DNA of 64,000 nt from assembly GCA_018828145.1 (NCBI GenBank), contig JAHJWO010000054.1, positions 186,001-250,000 on the forward strand. The letters run 5' to 3'. The DNA is from Alphaproteobacteria bacterium. GTDB taxonomy: Bacteria; Pseudomonadota; Alphaproteobacteria; Rhizobiales; Devosiaceae. The position numbers and the translations under genes are program-made. The notes beneath the pieces are model-generated. The model made no database searches. It was not told the origin of the DNA and saw only the letters and a list, made by a program, of their open reading frames with translations. Position 1 is the stretch's first letter; every line of letters starts with the position of its first letter. Shown one piece after another: positions 9,301-17,962 of the stretch.

Positions 9301-9479
9301 ATAGTCAATTTCTCCGACACGGATCGTCCGACCCGCATTAAACCGGCCGCGCAGCGCCCGCCAGGCGCGGCAGTTTCATCCACAGAATCATAGCAGACGG
9401 CAGCCCCGAAAGTAGATCACAAGCCCGCCACACCGGCATGGGACTGACGCTTGCCACGCCGCGTGGCCGAATTATCACA

Positions 9480-10739
9480 TCACTCTTCGGGCACAAGCCC
9501 GTCGAAATAGCTCGATATGCCGCGCGCCAGCGCATCGGCCGTGCGATCCTGCCATTCCCCGCGCAGCAGGTTGGCCATGTCGTCGGCATTGGACAAAAAG
9601 CCCAGCTCCAACAGCACCGACGGCACATCGGGCGCCTGCAGCACGAAGAAGTCCGCCTGCCGCACCGGGAAGCGCCGCAGCTGCACGCTGGGCTCGAGCT
9701 GGTGCACGATGGCCTGGGCGGCCATGAACGACTGGTGCCGCATTTCCCGCCGCATCAGGTCGAGCAGGATATCCACCACCTCGGGCGCCATCTGCGGCAT
9801 GGCGAAGCCGGCGATCACGTCGGTCTTGTTCTCCTTGTCCGCCAGCACCTTGTCGAGCACGTCGGTGGCGTTCTCGTCCCGCGTATAGACACTGGCCCCG
9901 CGGATTTCCGCCTGCTGGAAGCTGTCGGCATGCACGGAAATGAACAGGTCCGCCTTGTTGGTCCGCGCCAGCGCCACGCGTTCCTCGAGCCGCAGGAAGG
10001 TATCGTCCTCCCGCGTCAGCGCCACGTCGAAGCGCCCCGAGGCGACCAGCAGCTCCTGCAGCCGCAGGGCGAAGGCCAGGACAATGTCCTTTTCCTTGAT
10101 GCCATTGGTAGTCTCGGCGCCGCTGTCGATGCCGCCATGGCCGGGATCGATCACCACCAGGGGCCGTGTGGCGATCGGCAGTTCCGAACCGCCAGCCGGA
10201 GTGGAAGCATCGGCCACTGGCGGCGTCGCAGATGCCGCCGCGTCGCGCGCCACATTGGCCGCAAATTCCTCGGCCGTGGCCGGAATGACATCCACCACCA
10301 GCCGGGCCGGCTGCCCCTCGAAGGGGTCGAGCACATAGGCCTGCTGCACCTGCGCCGGCGCGGACAGCGTCAGCATGGTCCGCACCCGGTCCGGCGCTGC
10401 CTGCTCCACCACATATTCGGCGATCATCCCCTCGCCTGCCGGCTTGCCGGTCGGCTCGGGCACCGAGAAGGTCGCCGCACGCACGTCGATGGCCAGCCGA
10501 TCGGGGTCGCTCAGCGATACCAGCGCGAATTCGGTCTTGGCCGCCAGGTCGATGACCAGCCTTGCCCGCTCCGGCGTCGCCGACACGCGAACATCCATGA
10601 CATTGGGCAGCGCCATGGGCGCCGCAACGGCGGCAGGCGCGGCCGGCGCGTCCTGCGCCTGCGGCATGCCGGCCAGCGACAGCGCGGCAACCAGGGCCGC
10701 CAGCAGCGGCAGCAGCATCATACGGAGGGATTTCAGCAA
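9480..10739 (-). CDS. amiC: N-acetylmuramoyl-L-alanine amidase with AMIN domain
   Basis: 419 residues. N-terminal signal peptide (about 1-28, ending near AQA), AMIN domain (about 40-145) that directs the enzyme to septal peptidoglycan, Ala/Pro linker, then the Amidase_3 zinc domain (about 190-415). Zinc and catalytic residues are visible: H201 in DPGHGG, Glu in GIKEKD, His in SVHAD and the catalytic Glu in LLELGF. It cleaves stem peptides from glycan strands during cell separation. Co-directional with mrcA 179 bases downstream, and divergent from rne. The gene symbol reflects domain order; orthology to a particular Ami protein is not shown. Confidence 0.9.
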   Translation of the reverse strand: MLKSLRMMLLPLLAALVAALSLAGMPQAQDAPAAPAAVAAPMALPNVMDVRVSATPERARLVIDLAAKTEFALVSLSDPDRLAIDVRAATFSVPEPTGKPAGEGMIAEYVVEQAAPDRVRTMLTLSAPAQVQQAYVLDPFEGQPARLVVDVIPATAEEFAANVARDAAASATPPVADASTPAGGSELPIATRPLVVIDPGHGGIDSGAETTNGIKEKDIVLAFALRLQELLVASGRFDVALTREDDTFLRLEERVALARTNKADLFISVHADSFQQAEIRGASVYTRDENATDVLDKVLADKENKTDVIAGFAMPQMAPEVVDILLDLMRREMRHQSFMAAQAIVHQLEPSVQLRRFPVRQADFFVLQAPDVPSVLLELGFLSNADDMANLLRGEWQDRTADALARGISSYFDGLVPEE

Positions 10740-11333
10740 GCGCGGACCGGCCCCATGTTCTTCTCGTCCACATCTGCCACCCGGGTCGGGCGATTCTGCG
10801 GCGATGTGGCTCTTATGCGATGATTTGCGGAGCGGGCCAATAAAGCTGGTGTGAAATGGTTTGCCCCCAGTGGTTTCGACTTTCTTGTTGCCATTCTATC
10901 GCAACATCCCTACACGCTAGACGGGAAGCGCATGCTTCCTGCGGAACCAGTTTGCGTGGCCCCAGGGCCACGATAGCGGTGCCAGGAAGTGGCCGGACCA
11001 GGGAACGAAGAGAACTCCCGACATCCGGTCCAGAAGCGGCAAATCCTGCGCTTCGCTACGAATTTCGGTCCCCATGGACCGGACGGTTGCCACCAGGCAA
11101 TCCAATAGGAAGAGGTCAGATGGCCCGCAAGCGGACAAAGCGCGACGCGATCGAATTATCCGATTGCCGTTTTGTCACGCAGCATCTTCCGGCCATGACC
11201 ATCACGACCGGCGCGTTCAAGGCAGAGCTTCTGCGCGCCACCCACCCCAAACCATTCGCCTCGCACAGCGCCACAGCACGGATGCCGGTCTCCCCGCGCC
11301 TGTCTGTCGGCGCGCGAGCGCGCGGAGTTCATT
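10740..11333 (+). promoter_or_regulatory. Divergent amiC/rne region with structured rne 5' leader
   Basis: 594 bases without an accepted gene. The half next to rne is rich in hairpins: GGAAGC/GCTTCC with GCAT loop (10924-10939), CGTGGC/GCCACG (10955-10972), GAAGCG/CGCTTC (11033-11054), CGGTCC/GGACCG with CCAT loop (11066-11081), and a GC-rich GCGCGC hairpin immediately before the rne ribosome site. In other bacteria RNase E controls its own mRNA through a long structured leader, so a similar role is a reasonable inference. A possible short reading frame inside it (11120-11404) is listed separately. Confidence 0.5.
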
Positions 11334-11404
11334 ATGGCTACCAAGAGAATGCTGGTGGATGCCATCCACCCGGAAGAAACACGGATTGTCGTCACATCGG
11401 GTAA
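11120..11404 (+). CDS. Possible small upstream reading frame in the rne leader
   Basis: 94-codon frame starting ATGGCCCGCAAGCGG at 11120 with a strong purine-rich ribosome site (GGAAGAGG) 7-14 bases before it. It overlaps the first 71 bases of rne in another frame. The predicted peptide (MARKRTKRDAIELSD at its start) is basic at the N-terminus and resembles no family I know. It might be a translated leader that couples to rne, or a chance frame in high-GC DNA. The good ribosome site is the only positive evidence. Confidence 0.2.
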   Translation: MARKRTKRDAIELSDCRFVTQHLPAMTITTGAFKAELLRATHPKPFASHSATARMPVSPRLSVGARARGVHYGYQENAGGCHPPGRNTDCRHIG

Positions 11405-13985
11405 CAGGCTCGACGAGTTCGACTTTGAATCGGCGACCCGCCGCCAGCTGCGGGGCAATATCTACCTCGCCAAGGTCACGCGCGTTGAGCCGTCCCTGCA
11501 GGCGGCATTCGTGGAATATGGCGGCAACCGCCATGGCTTCCTCGCCTTCAGCGAAATCCACCCCGATTATTACCAGATCCCGGTAGCCGACCGCGAAGCC
11601 CTGCTGCGCGACGAAGAGGCCGAGGACGACCACCACGACGAAGCCGACGAGAACATTTCACTGCCCGAAGGCGTCACCGAGCCTGACGCCGAGGCAGACC
11701 CACAGGATATCGAAGACGCCAGCCATATCGAGCAGGCGCCTGCCAATTCCGAACCGATCGAGTCGATCGGCGGCGCCGACGCGCTGGAGGAAGTTCCCGA
11801 GCGTCGCCGGCAGAGCCCCAATCGCCGTCACTACAAGATCCAGGAAGTCATCAAGCGCCGCCAGGTCATGCTGGTGCAGGTGGTCAAGGAAGAGCGCGGC
11901 AACAAGGGCGCGGCACTGACCACCTATCTGTCGCTGGCCGGCCGCTATTCCGTGCTGATGCCCAACACCGCCCGTGGCGGCGGCATTTCGCGCAAGATCA
12001 CCAACGCCGCCGACCGCAAGCGCCTCAAGGAGATCACCTCCGATCTCGAAGTGCCGCAGGGCATGGGCGTCATCCTGCGTACGGCCGGCGCCGCGCGCAC
12101 CAAGGCCGAGGTCAAGCGCGACTTCGAATACCTGATGCGCCTGTGGGAAAGCGTGCGCGAACTCACCCTCAAGAGCCAGGCGCCGTGCCTGGTCTATGAG
12201 GAAGGCTCGCTGATCAAGCGGACCATTCGCGACCTCTACAACAAGGACATCGATGAAGTGTTCGTGGCGGGCGAAGACGCCTACCGCGAAGCCAAGGACT
12301 TCATGCGCATGATCATGCCGAGCCACGCCAAGAACGTGCAGCTCTACAAGGAAGATCAGCCGCTCTTTTCCAAATACGGCATCGAAGCCCAACTCGATTC
12401 CATGTTCTCGCCGACGGTTACCCTGCCCTCGGGCGGCTACATCGTCATTAACCCGACCGAGGCGCTCGTTTCCATCGACGTCAATTCGGGCCGCTCCACC
12501 AAGGAGCACAATATCGAGGACACCGCGCTCCAGACCAATCTGGAAGCGGCCGATGAAGTCGCCCGCCAGCTCCGCCTGCGCGATCTGGCCGGCCTGATCG
12601 TCATCGACTTCATCGACATGATGGAAAATCGCTCCAACCGGGCCGTCGAGCGCAAGCTCAAGGATTGCCTCAAGGACGATCGCGCCCGCATCCAGGTCGG
12701 CCGTATTTCGCACTTCGGCCTCATGGAAATGAGCCGCCAGCGCATCCGCTTCGGTGTCGTCGAAAGCTCCACCCACAAGTGCCCGATCTGCGACGGCACC
12801 GGTCTGGTGCGTTCGGTCGAGTCGCTGGCGCTGATGATCATGCGCCACATCGAAGACCACGTACTGCGCCGCCAGGGCCAGTCGATCAATGTCCGCGTAC
12901 CGGTCGAGGTCGCGCTCTACATTCTCAATTTCAAGCGTGAGACGCTGATCTCGCTCGAAATCCGCAACCAGCTGTCGATCACCATCACTGCCGACGGCAA
13001 GATGACCGGTCACCAGTTCGCCATCGAAAAGGGCGAAGCCCGGGTCATGGCCTATGCCGATACCCGCGTCACCGAGCATGTGCGCGTCGACAGCGCCATC
13101 ATCGAGGACGATGCCGACGAGGAGATCGTCGACGAGGTTGAGGACGAGGAAGCCGGCGAAAGCCCGGCCGCTGCTGCCGCATCGGGCGAAAATGGTGAAG
13201 GCGAAGGTCGCCGTCGCCGTCGTCGTCGCCGCCGCGGTGGTGCCGATCGCGAGGACAATGGCCAGCGTCCGCCCCAGCAGCGCGCTGCCCAGGCCCCGAG
13301 CGTCGAAGCCGATGCCGGCGAAGACAGCGACGAGGGCGATGAAGAGCCCAATGTCGCGCGTCCCTCCAACGATGCCGGTTCCGACGAGGAGCCGCGCAAG
13401 CGCCGTCGTCGCGGCCGTCGCGGTGGCCGTCGCAATCGTCGCGATGGCGAGGACGGTCCCGAGAAGGCTCCCTCGCCCGCTGGCGAGGATGGCCTGACCA
13501 CGGCTGAAACCGAGACAGTGGCCGAAAGCCTGCTGGCTCAGGACGAAATCGCGGCAGCCGAAACGGCCGTCGCCGAGCCGGCTCCGGTTGAAAAGCCCAA
13601 GCGCACGCGACGCAAGAAGGTGGAAGAAACCGCCGAGTCCGCACCCGTTGATGCGGCTCCGGTCGAAGCCACGCCGGCCGAGGCAGAGGCGCCGGTTGAG
13701 GCCGAAAAGCCCAAGCGCAAGCCGCGTGCCCGCAAGCCCAAGGCCGAGACAGCCGAGGCGGCACCAGTCGCGTCGGTCGCTGAAGTGGCCAAGGCTCCCG
13801 AGGCCGCCAAGGTCGAGGCTGCCGAGGCTGCTGCGGAGGCGCCCAAGCCGCGCCGCGCCAAGAAGGAACTGCCGGCCGAGGGCATTGTCGTGTCTTCCAG
13901 CGCACCCAAGGCAGAAGCCGAAGGCGAGCAGGCCGAGCCCAAGAAGAAGGCCGGCTGGTGGCAGCGCCGCCTCGGCCTCGGCTAG
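11334..13985 (+). CDS. rne: Ribonuclease E (Rne/Rng family)
   Basis: 883-residue endoribonuclease, core of the RNA degradosome, for mRNA decay and rRNA/tRNA processing. The S1 RNA-binding domain (about 35-190) carries a long acidic insertion (EEAEDDHHDEADE) seen in alphaproteobacterial enzymes. Catalytic Mg ligands D382 (VSIDVNSGR) and D425 (IVIDFIDM) have the same 43-residue spacing as D303/D346 of E. coli, and the zinc-link CPIC (C483, C486) has the same 101-residue spacing. The C-terminal third (about 605-870) is disordered: acidic stretches, an eight-arginine run near residue 630, and Ala/Pro/Lys repeats ending in a conserved-looking KKAGWWQRRLGLG tail; it likely binds RNA and partners. 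Start ATG follows GGAG. A strong terminator follows. Confidence 0.95.
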   Translation: MATKRMLVDAIHPEETRIVVTSGNRLDEFDFESATRRQLRGNIYLAKVTRVEPSLQAAFVEYGGNRHGFLAFSEIHPDYYQIPVADREALLRDEEAEDDHHDEADENISLPEGVTEPDAEADPQDIEDASHIEQAPANSEPIESIGGADALEEVPERRRQSPNRRHYKIQEVIKRRQVMLVQVVKEERGNKGAALTTYLSLAGRYSVLMPNTARGGGISRKITNAADRKRLKEITSDLEVPQGMGVILRTAGAARTKAEVKRDFEYLMRLWESVRELTLKSQAPCLVYEEGSLIKRTIRDLYNKDIDEVFVAGEDAYREAKDFMRMIMPSHAKNVQLYKEDQPLFSKYGIEAQLDSMFSPTVTLPSGGYIVINPTEALVSIDVNSGRSTKEHNIEDTALQTNLEAADEVARQLRLRDLAGLIVIDFIDMMENRSNRAVERKLKDCLKDDRARIQVGRISHFGLMEMSRQRIRFGVVESSTHKCPICDGTGLVRSVESLALMIMRHIEDHVLRRQGQSINVRVPVEVALYILNFKRETLISLEIRNQLSITITADGKMTGHQFAIEKGEARVMAYADTRVTEHVRVDSAIIEDDADEEIVDEVEDEEAGESPAAAAASGENGEGEGRRRRRRRRRGGADREDNGQRPPQQRAAQAPSVEADAGEDSDEGDEEPNVARPSNDAGSDEEPRKRRRRGRRGGRRNRRDGEDGPEKAPSPAGEDGLTTAETETVAESLLAQDEIAAAETAVAEPAPVEKPKRTRRKKVEETAESAPVDAAPVEATPAEAEAPVEAEKPKRKPRARKPKAETAEAAPVASVAEVAKAPEAAKVEAAEAAAEAPKPRRAKKELPAEGIVVSSSAPKAEAEGEQAEPKKKAGWWQRRLGLG

Positions 13986-14010
13986 AGACTTCCGGATATC
14001 CTGACATTCA

Positions 14011-14035
14011 AGGCGGCCCACGGGCCGCCTTTTTT
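14011..14035 (+). terminator. Rho-independent terminator of rne
   Basis: AGGCGGCCC and GGGCCGCCT form a GC-rich stem about 26 bases beyond the rne stop, followed directly by a run of seven T. Confidence 0.9.
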
Positions 14036-14047
14036 GTTGCCGCTCCG

Positions 14048-14629
14048 CTAGCGGGCTTCGTCCACAGTCTGGCGGCGAACGATATGCACACCGGCCTCCG
14101 GCGTGCGCAGGATCGTCAGTCGCGCATGCTTTTCGCCCTGCTTTCGGTTCACCTGGCCATGACCGGGTTTGTCCCTGCGGTGCCGGTCGGGTCCAAGATA
14201 GTTCCGCGTCTCGATATAGAGGTGTTCATGCCCGATCTGGGCCGCCAGCCGTGTCGCCATGGTGCGGCCGTCCTCGGGCACGCTGATGACCTCGTCAAAG
14301 CCCATCTCGATATGCGCCTGGATGTCTTCTGCCGAGCCATCGCGCAGAAACAGCACGACCGGGGCGAAGCAGAGGCTGACCGAGCCGGCATGGCGCAGGT
14401 CGAACAGCAGCTTGCGCTTGTCTTCGTCTGCGTAGTCGAAATGGACGAGATAATAGACCAGCCGATGGTCGAAGCGGTCATGGCCGAGTGCTGGCGAATG
14501 CGCCACTACGGCGCCGAAGCGGAGCTTCTCGGCCAGGCGCATGAGCGCCGCACAATCGCGCTCGTCCTTGGCCAGGACGATGGCTACGCAATGGGCGAGA
14601 ACGTCCGGATCGCCTGCTTGAGCATGCAC
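14048..14629 (-). CDS. Unknown protein with receiver-like fold and GPDR tail
   Basis: 193 residues from GTG 14629, preceded by GGGAGG at 8 bases. The central part (about 15-135) alternates short hydrophobic strands with helices as in response-regulator receivers (CVAIVLAKDERDCAALMRLA; later APVVLFLRDGSAEDI and FDEVISVPE). The phosphoacceptor Asp/Lys set is not clear, so it is at best a pseudo-receiver. The segment IETRNYLGPDRHRR resembles the GPDRR tail that follows receiver-type domains in many alphaproteobacterial regulators. Convergent with rne and separated from it by the terminator. Function unknown. Confidence 0.55.
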   Translation of the reverse strand: MHAQAGDPDVLAHCVAIVLAKDERDCAALMRLAEKLRFGAVVAHSPALGHDRFDHRLVYYLVHFDYADEDKRKLLFDLRHAGSVSLCFAPVVLFLRDGSAEDIQAHIEMGFDEVISVPEDGRTMATRLAAQIGHEHLYIETRNYLGPDRHRRDKPGHGQVNRKQGEKHARLTILRTPEAGVHIVRRQTVDEAR

Positions 14630-14716
14630 GGTTCGGACCTCCCAATCCTACCAGCACATGGCAAAGCATAGCGCAGAGGCCTTAAGATGGGCCTACCCGT
14701 CCCGGCTGACTTGTCT

Positions 14717-15871
14717 CTATCCGGCCTGCTGCAGGAAGCGCCCCATGCGCTCGATCGCCATCTCGATCGTCTCCTGCGTGCCCGCATAGGAGAAGCGCAC
14801 ATAGCGGTTGCCGCCGGCCCGGTCGAAGTCGATGCCCGGCGTCGCCGCGACACCCGCCTCGTCGAGCAGCGCCTCGCAGAAGCTCATGGAATCGTTGGAG
14901 AAGCGGCTGATCCCGGCATAGGCGTAGAAGGCCCCGTCCGATGGGCTGCCGATGTCGAAGCCCAGCGTCTGCAGGCCATTGTTCAGCAATTGCCGATTGC
15001 GCGCATAGCCCGCCTTCTGCTGTTCGGCATAGTCACGCTCGCCCAGCGCCACCGTCGCGGCAATCTGGCTTAGCGTCGGGGCGGAGATAAAAAGGTTCTG
15101 CTGCAGGATTTCGGCGCGACGGATCAACTCGTCGGGCAGCACCATCCAGCCGATCCGCCAGCCCGTCATGCAGTAGTATTTCGAGAAGCTGTTGATGATG
15201 ATGGCGTCCCGGGTCAGCTCCAGCGCGCTGACCGAAGGGCCGCGATAGTCCAGCCCATGGTAGATTTCGTCCGAGATCAGCCGCACGCCGAGCCGCTGGC
15301 AGGTGGCGACGACGTCGGCCAGCTCTGCCCGGTCCACCGCCGCGCCGGTGGGGTTGGCGGGGCTGGCGAACAGCAGGCCCTCAAACGGGGTATCGGCATG
15401 GGCCGCCGCGATATCCGACCCGGTCAGCTTCCAGCCATTGGCGGCGTCGAGCGGAATTTCCGCGATGCCGAAGCCCAGCCCGAGCAGCGTATTCACATAG
15501 GCCGGATAGCCCGGCCGGGTGATGGCGATGCGCGCACCGGGTCGAAAGGCTGTGTGGAAGGCGATGATGAACCCCGCCGAAGACCCCATCGTGCAGAGGA
15601 TCGATTCGGGTTCGACGACCGCCGCGTGCCGGGTGGCATAATAGTTCGCCAGCCCTTCGCATAGCTCCGTCAGGCCCTTGGCATTGGTATAGCCCTGCGC
15701 CAGCGGCAGGGCCTTGGCCACGGCCTCGATCACCCGGGGTGCCGGCGGAGCACCGGGCTCGCCCACCTCGAGATGACAGACGCTGCGCCCCGTCGCCTCG
15801 ATAATCTTGGCGCGTTTGAGAATTTCCATGGCGTGGAAGGGCATCAGGCCGTCGGCGGGCTGTTCTGTCAT
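14717..15871 (-). CDS. PLP-dependent class I/II aminotransferase
   Basis: 384 residues, fold type I. Recognisable landmarks: EVGEPGAPP near residue 36, the Tyr-rich YTNAKGL helix, SPANPTGA near 165, DEIYHGLDY near 200, and the PLP lysine K231 in NSFSKYYCMTGW, followed by the RIGW phosphate-binding segment. It most resembles the aspartate/aromatic aminotransferase-like group, using glutamate or aspartate as amino donor, but the substrate cannot be told from the sequence. Single gene, divergent from the DsbA-type gene by 153 bases. Confidence 0.85.
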   Translation of the reverse strand: MTEQPADGLMPFHAMEILKRAKIIEATGRSVCHLEVGEPGAPPAPRVIEAVAKALPLAQGYTNAKGLTELCEGLANYYATRHAAVVEPESILCTMGSSAGFIIAFHTAFRPGARIAITRPGYPAYVNTLLGLGFGIAEIPLDAANGWKLTGSDIAAAHADTPFEGLLFASPANPTGAAVDRAELADVVATCQRLGVRLISDEIYHGLDYRGPSVSALELTRDAIIINSFSKYYCMTGWRIGWMVLPDELIRRAEILQQNLFISAPTLSQIAATVALGERDYAEQQKAGYARNRQLLNNGLQTLGFDIGSPSDGAFYAYAGISRFSNDSMSFCEALLDEAGVAATPGIDFDRAGGNRYVRFSYAGTQETIEMAIERMGRFLQQAG

Positions 15872-16024
15872 GGCGGTTCCTTGCTGCCTCCCCGCCTATC
15901 CGGTTCGGCGGCCCCTCTCAACAACAATTGATGGTCGTGTCAGGGCGCCCTTCACTCCCGGGTGCCAATATCGCCCCGCGTCTGCTAGAAGCGGGCCGAT
16001 TGCCGAACTGGGGAGCCTACGGTC

Positions 16025-16894
16025 ATGTCGCGCGTCACTCTTGTCCTTGTCGCCCTGGTGGGCATTCTGGCCGGCGCGTTGGGCTACTCAGTTGTTGCCC
16101 GGCCCGCTGCACAGACCGACGCCGTGGCTGTGCAGGCTCTGATCGATGAGGCCATCACCGCCTATGATGCCGAGCGCCAGGCGGCACAGGCGGCCCTGCC
16201 GCAGGATGTGGCGGCACTCGATCCGGAAACCCTCAATCCCCTGATCGAATCCTATCTGCTGAGCGACCCCAAGATTCTCCAGCGCATGTCGGTCGCCCTC
16301 GACACGACCCTCCAGGCCGAGGAGCGCGCCCAGGCCACCGGCGCCATCGCCTCGATGAAGGAGGCCATCTTCAACGACCCGGGCCAGGTCGTGCTCGGCA
16401 ACCCGGATGGCGACGTCACCCTGGTCGAGTTCTTCGACTACAATTGCGGCTATTGCCGCGCCGCCCTGCCCGACATGGCTGCGCTGCTGGCGGAAGACCC
16501 CAACCTGCGCGTCGTGCTCAAGGAATTCCCGATCCTCTCCAACGAATCCATCGATGCCGCCCGTGTCGCGGTGCTGGTTGGCGATGCCGACGTCGATTAC
16601 TGGACCTTCCACGAGGCGCTGTTCACCAGCCGGGGCCAGGTGGACAAGCAGGTAGCGCTCGCCGCCGCAGCCGATCTGGGCCTCAGCCCGGTGTCGCTGG
16701 AACTCGACATGGGCACCGAGGCAGTGTCCCAGAAGATCCAGACCTCCTACGAGATCGCCAGGGCCCTCAACATCACCGGCACGCCGACCTACATCATCGG
16801 CAACGAGATCATTCCCGGTGCCATCGGCATCGATGAACTGCGCGAACGCATCGCGAATATGCGCAAATGCGGCGAGTCCCAATGCGAGGGGTAA
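16025..16894 (+). CDS. DsbA/Com1-type periplasmic thiol oxidoreductase
   Basis: 289 residues: an N-terminal uncleaved anchor or signal (about 4-24), a helical ScsC/Com1-like N-domain, and a thioredoxin-fold domain (about 120-285). Active-site CGYC is C141-C144 in [15 protein letters not shown]; the cis-proline is P254 in [10 protein letters not shown]. Likely introduces or isomerises disulfides in exported proteins. It is the first gene of a run with aroQ, accB and accC, an order that is common in Rhizobiales. Confidence 0.9.
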   Translation: MSRVTLVLVALVGILAGALGYSVVARPAAQTDAVAVQALIDEAITAYDAERQAAQAALPQDVAALDPETLNPLIESYLLSDPKILQRMSVALDTTLQAEERAQATGAIASMKEAIFNDPGQVVLGNPDGDVTLVEFFDYNCGYCRAALPDMAALLAEDPNLRVVLKEFPILSNESIDAARVAVLVGDADVDYWTFHEALFTSRGQVDKQVALAAAADLGLSPVSLELDMGTEAVSQKIQTSYEIARALNITGTPTYIIGNEIIPGAIGIDELRERIANMRKCGESQCEG

Positions 16895-16985
16895 GCCCCA
16901 CTTTCGCCGCGATTTTTGCCTTTTCGGTGGACTTCGTATAACCGGGCTTGCGCCGGCCGGAAATGCCGGTGCAAAAGGCAAAATC

Positions 16986-17423
16986 ATGGCAAAACGTGTT
17001 CTCGTCCTCAACGGCCCGAACCTCAACCTGCTCGGCACCCGCGAGCCCCACATCTATGGCGCCGAAACGCTGCAGGATGTGGCGGACCTGTGCCAGCGCA
17101 CGGGCGACGAGTTCGGGCTGGCCGTCGATTTTCGCCAGTCCAATCACGAAGGCGAGCTCATCACCTGGATTCACGAGGCGCGTCAGACGGCCGACGCCAT
17201 CCTCATCAATCCGGGCGGCTATTCGCACACCTCGGTGGCCATCCATGACGCCCTCAAGGGTGTCGGCCTGCCGGTTGCCGAAGTGCATATTTCCAATATC
17301 CACCAGCGCGAGGCCTTCCGGCACCACTCCTATGTGTCGGCGGTCGCGTTCGGCGTCATTTGCGGCTTTGGCGTCACCGGGTATAGACTGGCGCTCACAG
17401 CGCTCGCCGAAAAACTAAAATAA
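16986..17423 (+). CDS. aroQ: Type II 3-dehydroquinate dehydratase
   Basis: 145 residues, a standard type II length. Converts 3-dehydroquinate to 3-dehydroshikimate in the shikimate pathway, as a dodecamer in the cytoplasm. The flexible lid motif ([15 protein letters not shown]) holds R19 and the catalytic Y24; the base-assisting His is in [10 protein letters not shown], and the substrate site in [17 protein letters not shown] 16986 is chosen because it gives the usual [12 protein letters not shown] start; the frame continues upstream into dsbA without meaning. Followed after 34 bases by accB. Confidence 0.96.
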   Translation: MAKRVLVLNGPNLNLLGTREPHIYGAETLQDVADLCQRTGDEFGLAVDFRQSNHEGELITWIHEARQTADAILINPGGYSHTSVAIHDALKGVGLPVAEVHISNIHQREAFRHHSYVSAVAFGVICGFGVTGYRLALTALAEKLK

Positions 17424-17457
17424 CGATCAACGCGACTAGCGCGGGAGACCGACAAGA

Positions 17458-17952
17458 ATGACCAAGTCATCGCAGGTGGATCAGGATCTGATCCGGGCCA
17501 TTGCCGAGCTGCTCAACAAGGAAAATCTCGCTGAGATCGAGATCGAGCAGGAGGACTTCCGGGTCCGCGTCACCCGCTCCTATGCCAATGAGGCGCCGGT
17601 CTATGCGCAGGCGCCGCAATATCTGCAGGCACCACCGCAGGCCGCCCCGGCCTCGGTCACCCCGGCCGGCTCCGTGCCCGCCGCAGCCCCTGCTGCCGCC
17701 GAGGACCTCGCCTCCAATCCCGGCACCCTCACCTCCCCCATGGTCGGCACCGCCTATCGCTCGCCCGAGCCGGGCAAGCCCGCCTTCATCGATGTCGGCG
17801 CCAAGGTGACCGAGGGCCAGACCCTGCTCATCATCGAAGCGATGAAGACCATGAACCAGATCCCGGCGCACCGCTCGGGCACCGTCACGCGCATCCTCGT
17901 CCAGGATGCACAGCCGGTGGAATACGGCGAGCCTCTCGTCGTCATCGAGTAA
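17458..17952 (+). CDS. accB: Biotin carboxyl carrier protein of acetyl-CoA carboxylase
   Basis: 164 residues. N-terminal helical part binds AccC, then an Ala/Pro-rich flexible linker (about 45-85, with AP-type repeats), then the biotinyl domain (about 88-164). Biotin attaches to K130 in IIEAMKTMN. It carries carboxyl groups between AccC and the transferase for malonyl-CoA synthesis. Only 10 bases separate it from accC, indicating co-translation. Start ATG follows GGGAG about 14 bases before it. Confidence 0.96.
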   Translation: MTKSSQVDQDLIRAIAELLNKENLAEIEIEQEDFRVRVTRSYANEAPVYAQAPQYLQAPPQAAPASVTPAGSVPAAAPAAAEDLASNPGTLTSPMVGTAYRSPEPGKPAFIDVGAKVTEGQTLLIIEAMKTMNQIPAHRSGTVTRILVQDAQPVEYGEPLVVIE

Positions 17953-17962
17953 GGGGGGCTTC

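Noticed and set aside
13200-13250. Arginine-run coding repeat in rne as a possible tandem repeat or slippage site
   Set aside because: Arg-rich runs are a normal feature of the disordered C-terminal part of RNase E in high-GC alphaproteobacteria.
11658-14021. 787-codon antisense frame opposite rne
   Set aside because: Low-complexity Gly/Leu/Arg shadow; the catalytic residues of RNase E on the plus strand settle the matter.
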